Shown one piece after another: positions 22,345-32,900 of a DNA stretch of 45,973 nucleotides. Each line of letters opens with the position of its first letter. Position 1 is the stretch's first letter. Under the pieces are notes generated by a model, which ran no database searches, had not been told where the DNA came from, and worked only from the letters and a program-made list of their open reading frames with translations. The translations under genes and the position numbers were made by a program. This DNA is from Haplomitrium mnioides (taxonomy: Eukaryota; Marchantiophyta; Haplomitriopsida; Calobryales). The stretch is taken from assembly GCA_049999725.1 (NCBI GenBank), contig JBNGIS010020321.1, positions 1 through 45,973 on the forward strand. Direction: 5' to 3'.

Positions 22345-22570
22345 CTGTCCTTTCTTTCTCCTTCTCAAGACCTTACAAAAAATCCTTTCTTTCTCCTTCT
22401 CAAGACCTTACGAAAAAATCCTTTCTTTCTCCTTCTCAAGACTTTAACCATCAAAAATCCTTTGTTTCTACTTCCTAAGGCCTTAACCATCAAAAATCCT
22501 TTGTTTCTTCTTCCCAAGGCCATAACCATTGAAAATCCTTTGTTTCTACTTCCCAAGGCCTTTACCATCG
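22345..22570 (-). repeat. 39-bp minisatellite in right LTR
   Basis: About six units of the same repeat as at 13136-13531. On the - strand an 86-codon frame (22625-22365) starts MDKIILNPK and runs through repeats such as MVKALGSRNKGFS. The frame is preserved despite the different copy number. Confidence 0.8.
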
Positions 22571-22746
22571 ACAAGCGCAACGTTCTCTCAAGATGCACCT
22601 TGGGATTCAAAATGATCTTATCCATGTCGCTTGGCTGGTAGCTTAAGCTTAGTCTTAGTTAATTAATATTTAATTGATATTGTACTAGTATTTACTAACC
22701 CACATAACTTTTCAAAATCTCGCAAACACAAAAAATCTACATGTAC

Positions 22747-22749
<3 letters not shown>

Positions 22750-22786
<37 letters not shown>
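22750..22786. repeat. (AC)n microsatellite in right LTR
   Basis: Pure AC run, counterpart of 13700-13740. Confidence 0.95.
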
Positions 22787-22792
<6 letters not shown>

Positions 22793-22983
22793 ACGTACAC
22801 TTGACGCCTTTCTTTCTTTTTTTTTCTTCATGCTGAGCGGTTTTCCTCCATTTCTCTCCATTCTAAACTGTTCGAGTTGTTGTTGTTGTCCGATCTGTTT
22901 CTCGATCTGATTGGTAATTGTGATTTGAAAACAAGTGTTATTTCTACAATTGTAATTTCTGGATCCTAAAGAAACTTTTCTAC

Positions 22984-22997
22984 TTTAAATATAATAA
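22984..22997 (-). promoter_or_regulatory. Candidate TATA element of the nested element's 5' LTR
   Basis: On the - strand the sequence ttattatatttaaa lies about 200 bases inside the LTR start, a sensible place for an LTR promoter. The same motif, slightly altered, is at about 13938-13950 in the other LTR. No transcription start can be seen from sequence alone. Confidence 0.25.
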
Positions 22998-23190
22998 AAA
23001 TTGTTTTTTTAACTAAATCCTATAAAAGTCTTTTGGTTGAATTCTTGAGAATCTTCCATCCTTCTATTTGGACAGTGTCCATTGTTTGCCAATTCCGCCA
23101 TTTGCTTGCTTGCTTTCTTCATTTTCCTCGATTTTGTCTTCCTTTGTCTCTCCTTTCGTGCGTCTTTAGCTCCCATCCTGGACCCTAACA

Positions 23191-23195
23191 AGGAC
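23191..23195. repeat. Target-site duplication AGGAC, right copy
   Basis: Exact match to 6661-6665, directly after the CCTAACA end of the nested element. Copy A RT coding resumes immediately after it. Confidence 0.85.
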
Positions 23196-25593
23196 ATAGA
23201 AAAATTGATTGAAGCCGATTTCATCTACCTAATTCTCAATAGTGAATGGGTGTCCTCTCTTGTAGTGGTGCCCAAGAAGGTGGGACAAGATGGAGAGAAA
23301 AAAGATCAGAGTATGCCAGGATTTTCAGAAGTTGAACGAGGCTACCAAGAAGGACCACTATCCATTGCCTTTCACGGATGGGGTGCTGGATTTGGTGGCA
23401 GCTTCCTTGACGGGTACTCAAGATACAACCAAATTTGGATCCGAGAAGAGGATCACCTCAAGACAACATTCACCAAAGAATGGGGCGTGTTGCTTTCAAG
23501 AGAATGCCCTTCGGATTATGCAATGCACCAGAGACGTTTTAGAGAATGATGATGAATATCTTCCACGACTACCTTAGAAAATTCTTGGAAGTATTCATCG
23601 ACAACTTTATGGTGTATGGCAAGCTGGAGAACCACAAGCGGGATGTGAGGCTCACCCTCCAACGGTGCAGAGAAACGGGCTTGAGACTGCATCCTAACAA
23701 GTGTTTCTTCGGGGTGAAGGAGGGGATACTCCTCAGACACCGGATTTCCAACAGAGGAATAGAGGTGGATCACGAGAAGATCACCAATTGGCTGAATGTT
23801 GCATTTCCCACCAGTCTCAAGGAGGTGCAAGGATTCTTGAGGTGCGTTGGGTACTACTGAAGATTTATCGACCAATTTGCCTTAGTAGCTCTACCCCTTA
23901 CCTAAATGACCAAGGGGGGATAGCACATTTGAGGCCACCCCTAAAAGGATGGCAAGCTTCATGGAATTGAAGAAGAGGCTGGCGAGCGCCCTTGTGTTAG
24001 TCCCTCCCAGTTGGAGGAAGGATTTCCTCGTGATGATCGACATATTTGGGTTCTACATTGGAGCAGTACTGTCCCAAGTGGATGAGAAGGGGCATGATCA
24101 CTCGATTTACTTCGCTAATAAGCTACTGGCACCAACAGAGAAGAATTACTTTGCCACAGATCAGGAAGCGTTGGGGATCATCTATGCCTTGAAGAAATTC
24201 AGGCATTATTTGTTGCATTAAAAAGTGATCTTCCATACGGATCACAATGCACTCAAATACATGGTGAACAAGCCATATGCCACCAATCAAATTTCTAGGT
24301 GGGTGTTTCTCCTACAAGAGTTCAATTTTGAAGTCAGGATCAAGCCCGGGAAGAAGCACAACAACGCAAATTTATTTTCCCGAATTGCTGGACTTGTCAT
24401 TCAAGAGGAGATAGGTGATGAATTCCTTGATGAGGACTTGTTCCAAGGGTATGACAGGATGATGCGACGATGTTTAGAGCGGGATCAGTCCACCGTGGTA
24501 ATGCAGAAACTCCATGGAGAGGAGGTGGGAGGCCACTTTGCAGTAGATATCACAATCAAGAAGATCCTAGATGCAGGCTGTTGGTGGCCCACCTTGCACA
24601 AGGATGCGCACTTTTGGGTAAAACGGTGTGATGCATGCCAAAGAACAGGGAGGCCTGCAGCAAACCAACACCATCCTCTGGTGCCCATCATTCCTCTGGC
24701 ACTATTTGAGAAGTGGGCGATCAATTTCATCGGCCCAATTGCCCCGTCCACTCGGATGGGCAACAGATACATATTTTTGGCAACGAATTATGCCACCAAG
24801 TGGGTGGAAGCCAGAGCCACTCGGAAGGACGATGCCAAGACAGTGGAAGCCTTCCTCTATGAGCAGATGTTCTGCAAATTCAGGTCTCCTTTGGAGCTGG
24901 TTAGTGATCAAGGGACTCATTTCATCAATCAAGTAATGAGAGACCTGACTAATCTAAACCTGATCAAGCAATGATGCACCACAGCTTACCACCCCAAGGC
25001 TAATGGTTTGGCTGAGACAACCAACGGGATCATGGGGAAGATCCTTAGTAAGACAGTGGTAGCTAACAAAGCAGATTGGGACCTCAAGCTTCTCATCACA
25101 ACCATGCATACAATTTGGCCTACAAGACCACAATGGACCATTGCTCCTACTTTTTGGTCTTTGGACAACATGCCTTGGTGCTAGTGTAGTATGAGGTGCC
25201 CACCATGAGATTGTTGGAGCATGAGAGGATGGCTAAGGATCATAGCAAGAGGGAAAGACTCTATCAGCTAGAGAGCCTGGAAGAGACCAAAGAGTTAGCT
25301 CAAGAGAGGTTGGAGCACCAACAAGAGCTCTGAAAGAGGCAGCATGATAAGGGGCTCAAACCAATTGACGTCGAGGAGGGAAATCCGGTGTTGTTGTATG
25401 GCAGCAGGTTTGTGCATTTCCTTGGAAAATTGCACACAGGATGGGTGGGGCCATTCGTGCTAAGGAAGCTACATTGGAATGGGTCAACAAAGCGGGAGAC
25501 ACTAGAGGGTCACAAATTTGCCAACCGGGTGCACTTCGAGAGATTTAAAAGGTATGAGAATGAGGAAGAGAAGGGAGAAGGCGCAATTGTGAT

Positions 25594-25693
25594 NNNNNNN
25601 NNNNNNNNNNNNNNNNNNNNNNNNNNNNNNNNNNNNNNNNNNNNNNNNNNNNNNNNNNNNNNNNNNNNNNNNNNNNNNNNNNNNNNNNNNNNN
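25594..25693. other. Assembly gap of 100 N at a GT/G-rich tract
   Basis: The sequence stops at gcgcaattgtgat and resumes in a G run. In copy B the same place (about 33981-34035) holds a short (GT)n run followed by nine G, about 50 bases in all. The gap therefore hides a short low-complexity stretch and not a gene. Confidence 0.85.
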
Positions 25694-25814
25694 GGGGGGG
25701 GAGCATTTTGTGGGGTTGTATTGCAGGAGTTGTGAAGTTCAGCCAAGGATCAATTAGAAGAGGCACCTAGCACAGTGAGGGAGAAGAAGGGTCTCCTCGA
25801 GGACGCTTCATACT

Positions 25815-25824
25815 CGAAGGGGAG
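25815..25824 (+). promoter_or_regulatory. Polypurine tract of copy A
   Basis: cgaaggggag lies directly before the start of the middle LTR, matching cgaaggggga at 34154-34163 before the third LTR. Such tracts prime plus-strand DNA synthesis in LTR elements. Confidence 0.7.
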
Positions 25825-28349
25825 TTATATCAACCAGCAAATTGGGATGCTGATATAGAATTCTTCCTAACAAAAGCAGCATTGACACAATTCCTCATTG
25901 GTAAGGACAAAATCAAGGAGTGCCGAAAGGATGATTTATCAGAGTTTTGGAGATGACAAGGTGGAAAGTTTGAAAGAGTACGGTGGTGACAATTGAAAGT
26001 TTGACAAAGGCATGCGAATGGTGGTTCAAACAAAGCTCTTTGTAGTTCTTATGTCGAGGGGGGTCACAATTTAGCAAAGGGAGCCTCAAGCACGTATTGT
26101 TGTTATCACAAGATGACTTCAAAACGGCGACCAAGGCACTGTTCTTACTCGGCAAGGGAAGGGCTCTTCGGATGACGTGGTGAGCGCAAGGAGCCCGCAA
26201 AAGTTAGCGGAAACGTGGACGAATGGGAAAGTCCACGGGTCAACTTCAGAAGGAGGTCAAAGCGATGGTCCGCCTACCCCTTGCGGACTAGCGTCGGACG
26301 GCGCTCTTCGGATGACGTGGCGTCCTCGCAAGACTTAGGGGAAGTCAAAGGACACGTGGCAGTCAGTCAGAGCCTGTCAGGTCTCGAGCCACAAGCAAGT
26401 CAACTTCGGAGAGAAGTCAAAGGGACGGTCTGCCTACCTTGTTGCGGAGCAACGTCGGATGGCGTGGCAGTGGATGACGTGTCGCTCACGGATGGTCTGA
26501 GGAATACTTCGGGTCAGAGCCGGGTCAACTACGGAACTGACTCAGCGCGACGATCAGACTACCCCTCTACGGGACGACATCGAATGGCGCGACTCGGAAG
26601 GAAGTCAACCTTGACACGTGGCGCTCAGCACGGATCCGTGAGAATCTTCGAATGTGAATCTGCCAAGATTTCTTTGGACTCAGGTTCCGCGAGACGCTTC
26701 AGAACTTTGTTTCACAGAGTTCTTCGGACTTGATTCCGTAGGAATCTATGGAATCTCAGCCCACGAGATTCATCGGACTCCCCCTGTGTAATAGTTGTAC
26801 TTGGCGCCTTTCAATGGGACATGCATCGTAATGTCCGATTTCGAGCCAACGGGATTAACGACCAGTGGGGACACGCGTCGCGACCTCCTATTCCAAGCCC
26901 AACGAGATTAACAAACTTTCAACGAGAAGGGCTCGGGGGATCAACGGACACTCAAGGGGTATATATCGAGGGGTTCCGAATTTGATCGGGTTGATGTGCA
27001 AGCAAATTAGAGAGCACGACAACGATCTTGAGACAAGGATATCTTAACGATGTAAGGCAAGAGTGGGAATCCAGTGAGAAGCTACATGAAGCAAGAGAAC
27101 TCGCATTGGGGGCAAGCGGAGGGGGGAGGAGGTGGATTGGAGGGGTGCCGAGAATCGCTAAGCGGGGAGCTCTAGAGGCTCGGGTGATCCAGGTGAACTC
27201 ATCTCTGTAAGTGAACTAGGAGCAAAGGTGGATCAATACAGGAGTCTAGAAGGGATTCTGGCTTGTTGAGAAATCAAGAGAGGCTACCAAGTGAGGAGCT
27301 TGGAGTCGTCTCTGTATTCCTTGTGCGGGAGCATCAACCCAAAGTGCTCGGAGTGTGCTCTAGTGAAATTCTTCAAGGGGAGCTGAAAAGAGGTGGCTAC
27401 ACTAGTTCCTGCATACTACGAAAGAGACATGTCAAGGCTCGTAGGTGGAGTGAGCTACTTGCAGCCGAGAAGGCTATCTTCCAGTTGTGGAAGTCAAAGA
27501 AATCCTCTTCTTGCGAGGGAAGTTGGAAAAGTATCTAGAGAAGGGTGTGTGGGTGTGGATGTTGGAGTGAAGGTGGACAAATTGTAAGTGATTCAAAAGG
27601 GAGAGATCTGTTGGTGAGATCAGTCCATAGGGCCTTCAAGGACTCTATTTCTGTTGCAGTGCATTGTGTGAAGGGGTTGTGCATATGTTTATAGTTAGAC
27701 TTGCATTCTGCATTTGTATTCAAAGGACATTCTAGACTAGGATATGTCAAGACTAGTTAAGCAGACCATGGGGCAACTTTGGAGGGGGAGTCAAGTCCTT
27801 TGATACAGTCCTGTGACCATGGGGGCTAAGTCTCTCTGTTTCTGAACATGTTTTATAGTTAGGAAATAGTTCATATTAGGAAAATTAGGATTCACACTTG
27901 TATAAGTTGCTGTGACAACCTTGAGAGGGGGAGGTCAGTCCTCTATGCTTGTTCATTGGTGCATGTCACAACACCTTTCTGTCCCCAACACATACACAAG
28001 GTGACAAGGTCTCAGATTTGGACCCTTGGAATATATTGAAGGAATTACACAAGGATGCTGGGTGTGGTAAATGTGGACTTGGGATTCATGAATGAATGAC
28101 TAGAGTGTAATCTTAAGAGAGTGAGTGGTGAACAACATGCTTGTAAGGAAGGAGAGGATCCTTAAGGCATCAAAGGAATAACTGGCAAGGGGCCATCTTA
28201 GAAAAGAACCTGAAAGCCCTGAATTTGTCCTCCCCTACCTTCAAAGTGGCACATGATAGGATTAAGGCCTGAAATAGGGGAGTGGCATGAATTTCTGGCG
28301 CTAGAAGGAGGGCCAAAGGTTTGGAGAAACCTAAGACCAACCCGAACCC
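25825..28349 (+). repeat. Middle LTR plus leader, shared by copies A and B
   Basis: 25831-25912 matches the start of the first LTR. The sequence then jumps to the equivalent of about 1205 and stays collinear to gag, so about 0.9 kb is deleted. It serves both as 3' LTR of A and 5' LTR of B. Relative to the first copy there is also a small insertion at about 28021 (cccttggaatatattgaagg). No protein gene is supported here; short open frames differ between copies. Confidence 0.75.
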
Positions 28350-29974
28350 ATGGAGATCACTTTGTGCACTAGAGACTCACAGGCAGAGTGTGAAAGCCAA
28401 TTCCGAGAAACAGATCCTTTGGGTGTGAGTCTGTTGAGGAAGAGTGGCGGACAGAAGGGACTTTTGGGTGGAAGTGGCAGTGGTCAGTGGAAGGATGGCC
28501 AATCCAGTACCCCCTTCTGGGCTTCAAGGCCGATTTAAATACAAATCCTTCAAGGGACGACCGAACGATGACCCAAATGCATGGTTGGACGACCTGGAAA
28601 CACTACAGTAGCAAATGGCAAAGCTCATATGAAAATAAGGATCCTGCCATCAGTTTTGAAGGGAGAAGCTCAGCCCTGGTACAAGGATTTGCCTGATAAT
28701 GTCAAGCGAGACCAACATGCATTCAAGGTAGCCTTTATTGCAGAATTTTGAGGGATCGGAGAAGAGATGGAGGCATTGATCAAGATGGATCAGCTGAGAA
28801 TGAAGAAGAAGTAGTTCGTGAGGAAATTCCTCCAGCGATTCAAGAAGGTGGTGCGGAAGCTGAACCCGCTAGCCACTGACAGGATGCTCACGGCGTGGTT
28901 CGTGGCCGCTCTACTCAGAGGAATTGGGACTTGGGTGCGTCAGACAGATCCACAAACTCTGCAAGAAGCCGTCAATGCAACCCGATCCCAGGTCAAGGCT
29001 GCCATTACCAGTTCCCGCAGGAAGGTGCAGGCCAAATACAATTCCGATGACTCTTCGGACACCTCAAACAGTGACGGAGAAACGAATGAGAGTTCCGAGT
29101 CCTCCTCGAAAAGCGAGAATGAGTCAAGCAACAACAGCTCAGAGGAGGATCAGTCATCAAAAAAGAAGAAGAAGAAGATGGATCTCAAGAAGAAGAAGCA
29201 AGCCAAGAAGTTGAATCATCGCAAGGAGGCCAATAAGGGAAAATATAGAAAAAATGAACCCAAACCCAAGGTGAGCAGGAAGCCAAGGGGGAGGGATCGG
29301 ATTGAAGAGCTTAGCGCCAAGATGGAGGCAATTAACATCCTCATGGCTGGGATCAAACCGGAGGGCAGGTCCCTGCCAACTCCAAGAGTTGGAGTCTGGT
29401 GCGTTAGATGCAAGCAACACAGACACTTCCCTCAAGAATGTCTGAATGACAACAATATTGTGCACTACATGAGGGAGGAAGCACCAGAATACATGAGAGA
29501 AGAGGTTGAATATGTCATGGAGGAGGCTCTGGAAACAGTGCATCAAATGAGCGGAGGGCCTCGGACAATGCTGAACATGCCCACAGAAGGGAGCGGAGGG
29601 CAAGTGAATTAATGGGCTGCCAATCGGCCATCCAAGAAAACAATCATGGTGTGTTGGAATTGTGGCCAGCTCGCTATATTTCCTCCAATTGTCTGGAACC
29701 GCGGAAGAGCGGTTATGGCCAACCACCTCCCTTGTACTTCCAGTGCAAGAAGAAGGAGCATGTGGCTGCCAATTGCCCAATCCGAAAGCCCAATGCACCC
29801 CTTTGGCCAAGCGTGAATCCTCCTCCCCTCGCAAATGTCAATCTGATCACCTTGGAGACAGAAGAGGAAGCAGAATTACCAAGATGGGAGACTCCCACCA
29901 CTGAAGATTGTTTTTGGGTGGTAACCAGGGTTGGGGCGAAGGCCAAGAAGAGGAGCCAAAAGAAGTCTGAGTAG
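28350..29974 (+). pseudogene. gag: Gag of copy B, three zinc knuckles
   Basis: The likely start is ATG 28350 (MEITLCTRDS). A frameshift near 28530 leads to the retrotransposon gag core: FKYKSFKGRPNDDPNAWLDD, ILPSVLKGEAQPWYKDLPD, with stops at about 28609 and 28767. From 28818 a 264-codon frame is open: VRKLNPLATDRMLTAWF, a Ser/Glu/Asp-rich stretch, Lys-rich runs (KKKKKKMDLKKKK), then CVRCKQHRHFPQEC at 29400-29441 (C-x2-C-x4-H-x4-C), ending at TAA 29610-29612. Knuckle 2 follows at about 29653 (CWNCGQ, later Cys lost by shift). Knuckle 3 at about 29740 has Tyr for its first Cys (YFQCKKKEHVAANC) and runs open to 29974. Gag forms the particle and packages RNA; the basic and Cys/His parts are the nucleocapsid. 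Confidence 0.8.
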
Positions 29975-32900
29975 AAAGCCAAGAAGGGGGTGGCTCAAGT
30001 GACCTCATCCCGAAATGATTCGGATTATCAGAGAGATAATCCAAAATGGTTCTACCCGAAGCAACATGACCATGTGAGGAGGCAATTCGAGGCGTTGGAA
30101 GCTCTAGAGGAGGAACAAGCAGCAAAAGAGACCCTCAAAGAGGTTTGTTAGCTACAAGGATGGACCCAAGAGGCAAGGGCGAAGGTTGCATTTTCGGAAG
30201 AGGGGACAAAGCCTAGCCCCTACAGCATTCACGCAGATGTGCGGAATTGTCTTATTACGGCCACAGTGGGCCAACTCATCAAGGATAGCACATTGTATTG
30301 AAGGCAACGCCGTGAATTGTTGATGGGAGCCAAGAGGAGAAGAAGGCTACCCAAGGTTGGAGCTCCAACGGATCTGCAGCTGGTCTATGAAGACAATGAG
30401 GCCCTGGAGATCGATATACAGATCGCGAGGTGCACATTGTCCTTGGTGCCCGTAGATGGAGGGGGAAGAGTCATCATTATGGTGGAAGAGACAGCTCACA
30501 AGCTGGGATTTACGGAATTCCAGCATATAGCCAAAATTATGAGGCTAGCAGATGGGTCTCGAGTGAAGCCATTAGGCTCCCTTCTCCAAATACCAACATT
30601 CATTGGAGGGAAGTAGTTCAAGCTCAACTATTTGGTGATGCGATCTGCCCAAGCGTCTCCATAACTGGTGTTGATTGGAAGGCATTGGTTGTATGGAGCT
30701 AGAGCTATGCACAACTGGGGGAACTCCACATTGGTCTTCAGCCCCGAAAAAATGATAGTGCACTATGGCCCGGTTCCTCATCTGAGGGAAACACAGTCCG
30801 AAGCCGAATATGACAGTAAGTGGTCTGAGGAGGAAGAAGATTCAAAGTACCACTATTGGGTGCAGATGGTGAGTGAGACGACAAAGGAGGATCTGTCGGA
30901 AGGGGGTGTGGTGTCCGTAAACCAAATTGAGTTATCCACATACATCAAAACAGAGCACCAGTGAAGGAATCCCACAGAAGTTTGGACCAGAGATGAGGAC
31001 ATCAGGATCCGAAGGGAAGAGGAGTCCAAAGTTTCTCATCGGATGCGGAAGGCGGAAACGGAAAGGTCAGAAGAAGCTCTTCGAGAGAAGGGTGGACTGA
31101 GATTGGCCACTCTAATGCCAGTAGGGGACAATCGGGGGAGAAACAAGACATGGATGGTGCAGTATGCCCAACACAACCAGTTGGTGGTCCGAGAAGGACA
31201 CACCTTCCACATAGGCTCCCAATTTCCCAGAGAATCAGAGCGGGCCCTCATCAATCTTGTGGACAATTTTAGTGACACCTTCGCTTGGAGTCATGTGGAT
31301 CTTAAGGGAAACCCGAGAGAATTGGGAAGCATCGGATCAACTTAGAACCAACTACGATCCCAGTAAGACAAAGGAAATACGAAATGAATCTCCGATTCTC
31401 CCTGCTTGTAAAGGAGGAGATAGACAAATTGATTGAAGCCAATTTCATCTACCTAATTCTTAGTAGTGAATGGGTGTCCCCTCTTGTAGTGGTGCTCAAG
31501 AAGGTGGGACAAGATGGAGAGAAGAAAATCCGAGTATGCCAGGATTTTTGGAAGCTGAATGAGGCTACCAAGAAGGACCACTATCTGTTGCCTTTCATGG
31601 ATGGGGTGCTGGATTTGGTGGCAGGGCAAGAAGTGTACAACTTCCTTAACTGGTACTCAAGATACAACCAAATCTAGATCTGGGAAGAGGATCAACTCAA
31701 GACAACATTCACCACAGAACTGTAGGTGTTTTCTTTCAGGAGAACGACCTTCGGATTGTGCAATGCACCAGGGATGTTCTAAAGGATGATGATGAATATT
31801 TTCCATGACTACCTCGAAAAATTCCTAGAAGTATTCATTGACAACTTCGTGGTGTATGGCAAGCTGGAGAACCAGGAGCGGAATGTGAGGCTCACCCTCC
31901 AACGATGCAGAGAAACAGACTTGAGACTGAATCCTAGCAAGTGTTTCTTCGGGGTGAAGGAGGGGATACTTCTTAGACACCGGATTTCCAATAGAGGAAT
32001 AGAGGTGGATCACGAGAAGATCACCAATTGGCTGAATGTTGCACTTCCCACCAGTCTGAAGGAGGTGCAAGGATTCTTGAGATGCATTGGGTACTACCAA
32101 AGATTTATCGACCAATTCGCCTTAGTAGCTCTGCCTCTCACCTAAATGACCAAGGGGGTAGCACATTTGAAGCCACCACTAAAAAGATGGCAAGCTTCAT
32201 GGAATTGAAGAAGAGACTGGCGAGTGCCCTTGTGTTAGTCCCTCCCAGCTGGAGGAAGGATTTCCTCGTGATGATCGACGTATTTGGGTTCTACATTGGA
32301 GCAGTGCTATCCTAAGTGGATGAGAAGGGACGTGATCACCCAATTTACTTTGCTTACAGGCTATTGGCACCAGTAGAGAAGAATTACTCTGCCTTAGATC
32401 GGGAAGCGTTGGGGATCATCTATGCCTTGAAGAAATTCAGGCATTATTTGTTGCATTACAAAGTGATCTTCCATACTGATCACAATGCACTCAAATACAT
32501 GGTGAACAAGCCATATGTCACCAGTCAAATTGCTAGGTGGGTGTTTCTCCTACAAGAGTTCAATTTCAAAGTCAGGATCAAGCCCGGGAAGAAGCACAAC
32601 AACGCAGATTTCTTTTCCTGAATTGCTGGACTTGTCAATCAAGAGGAGATAGGTGATGAATTCCTTGATGAGGACCTGCTCCAAGTGAAAGTTGGGAGGG
32701 CCATGGATTACGCTCCCATCATCAAATTCCCTTGTTCCGCTCAACTTCCCAAAGACAATAGTAGGGAGGAGGCTGTTGTATTCCTCAGAAAGGTAAAGCC
32801 ATACCTTTTAATCAAAGGTGTATTGCATAAGAGAGGGTATGACGGGATGATCTAACACTGCCTAGAGTGGGATCAGTTCACATGGTAATGCAGACACTCC

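Larger units (their letters stand above)
6666..23190 (-). mobile_element. Nested Ty3/gypsy-type element, genes on the minus strand
   Basis: The insertion splits the RT gene of copy A. It starts TGTTAGG and ends CCTAACA, a 7-bp terminal inverted repeat of LTR type, and is flanked by the direct repeat AGGAC. On the - strand it runs: repeat arm 23190-20534, tRNA-Asp-like primer site, gag, protease, RT, RNase H, integrase, repeat arm 14145-11364, then a further 4.7 kb (11363-6666) with no counterpart on the other side. All genes contain stop codons, so the copy is dead. Two assembly gaps lie within its RNase H/RT region. Because it lies inside copy A and not copy B, it inserted after A, probably after the A/B duplication. 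Confidence 0.85.
20534..23190 (-). repeat. LTR arm of nested element, right copy (5' LTR)
   Basis: Collinear with 11364-14145. Read on the - strand it begins TGTTAGGGTCC at 23190 and ends at 20534 beside the primer-binding site. It contains the shorter 39-bp minisatellite, an AC microsatellite and a TATA-like element. A clean CA end is not visible at 20534, which is why the true 3' limit of the LTR is uncertain. Confidence 0.75.
23191..25745 (+). pseudogene. pol: Copy A pol, 3' part: RT, RNase H, integrase
   Basis: RT: LVVVPKKVGQDG, FGLCNAPE-type segment (frameshifted near 23515), then VFIDNFMVYG at 23591-23620, with Asn where the second catalytic Asp of the DD pair belongs. An in-frame TAA at 23903-23905 is shared with copy B. 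RNase H (23949-24400): VMIDIFGFYIGAVLSQ, DQEALGIIY, FHTDHNALKYM; one TAA at about 24220. Integrase (24500-25200): LHGEEVGGHFAVD and CDACQR give the HHCC zinc site; WAINFIGP has Asn for the first catalytic Asp (24723-24725); LVSDQGTHF and the Glu in ANGLAETTNG remain. A GKLHTGWVGPFVLRK module follows at about 25425. About 150 bp between RNase H and integrase, present in copy B, is missing at about 24445. Stops and frameshifts make it non-functional. Confidence 0.85.
208..25830 (+). mobile_element. Ty3/gypsy-type LTR retrotransposon copy A, interrupted by a nested element
   Basis: Copy A reads left to right as LTR plus leader (208-3598), degenerate gag (3599-5160), protease and start of RT (5331-6665), a 16.5-kb insertion (6666-23190), then the rest of RT, RNase H and integrase (23191-25745), a purine tract (25815-25824) and the shared middle LTR. 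The order protease-RT-RNase H-integrase is that of Ty3/gypsy (Metaviridae). It is collinear with copy B downstream apart from the insertion and small indels. Many stop codons and frameshifts mean it cannot make a complete polyprotein. The LTR is shared with copy B, so A and B form a tandem compound. Confidence 0.85.
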
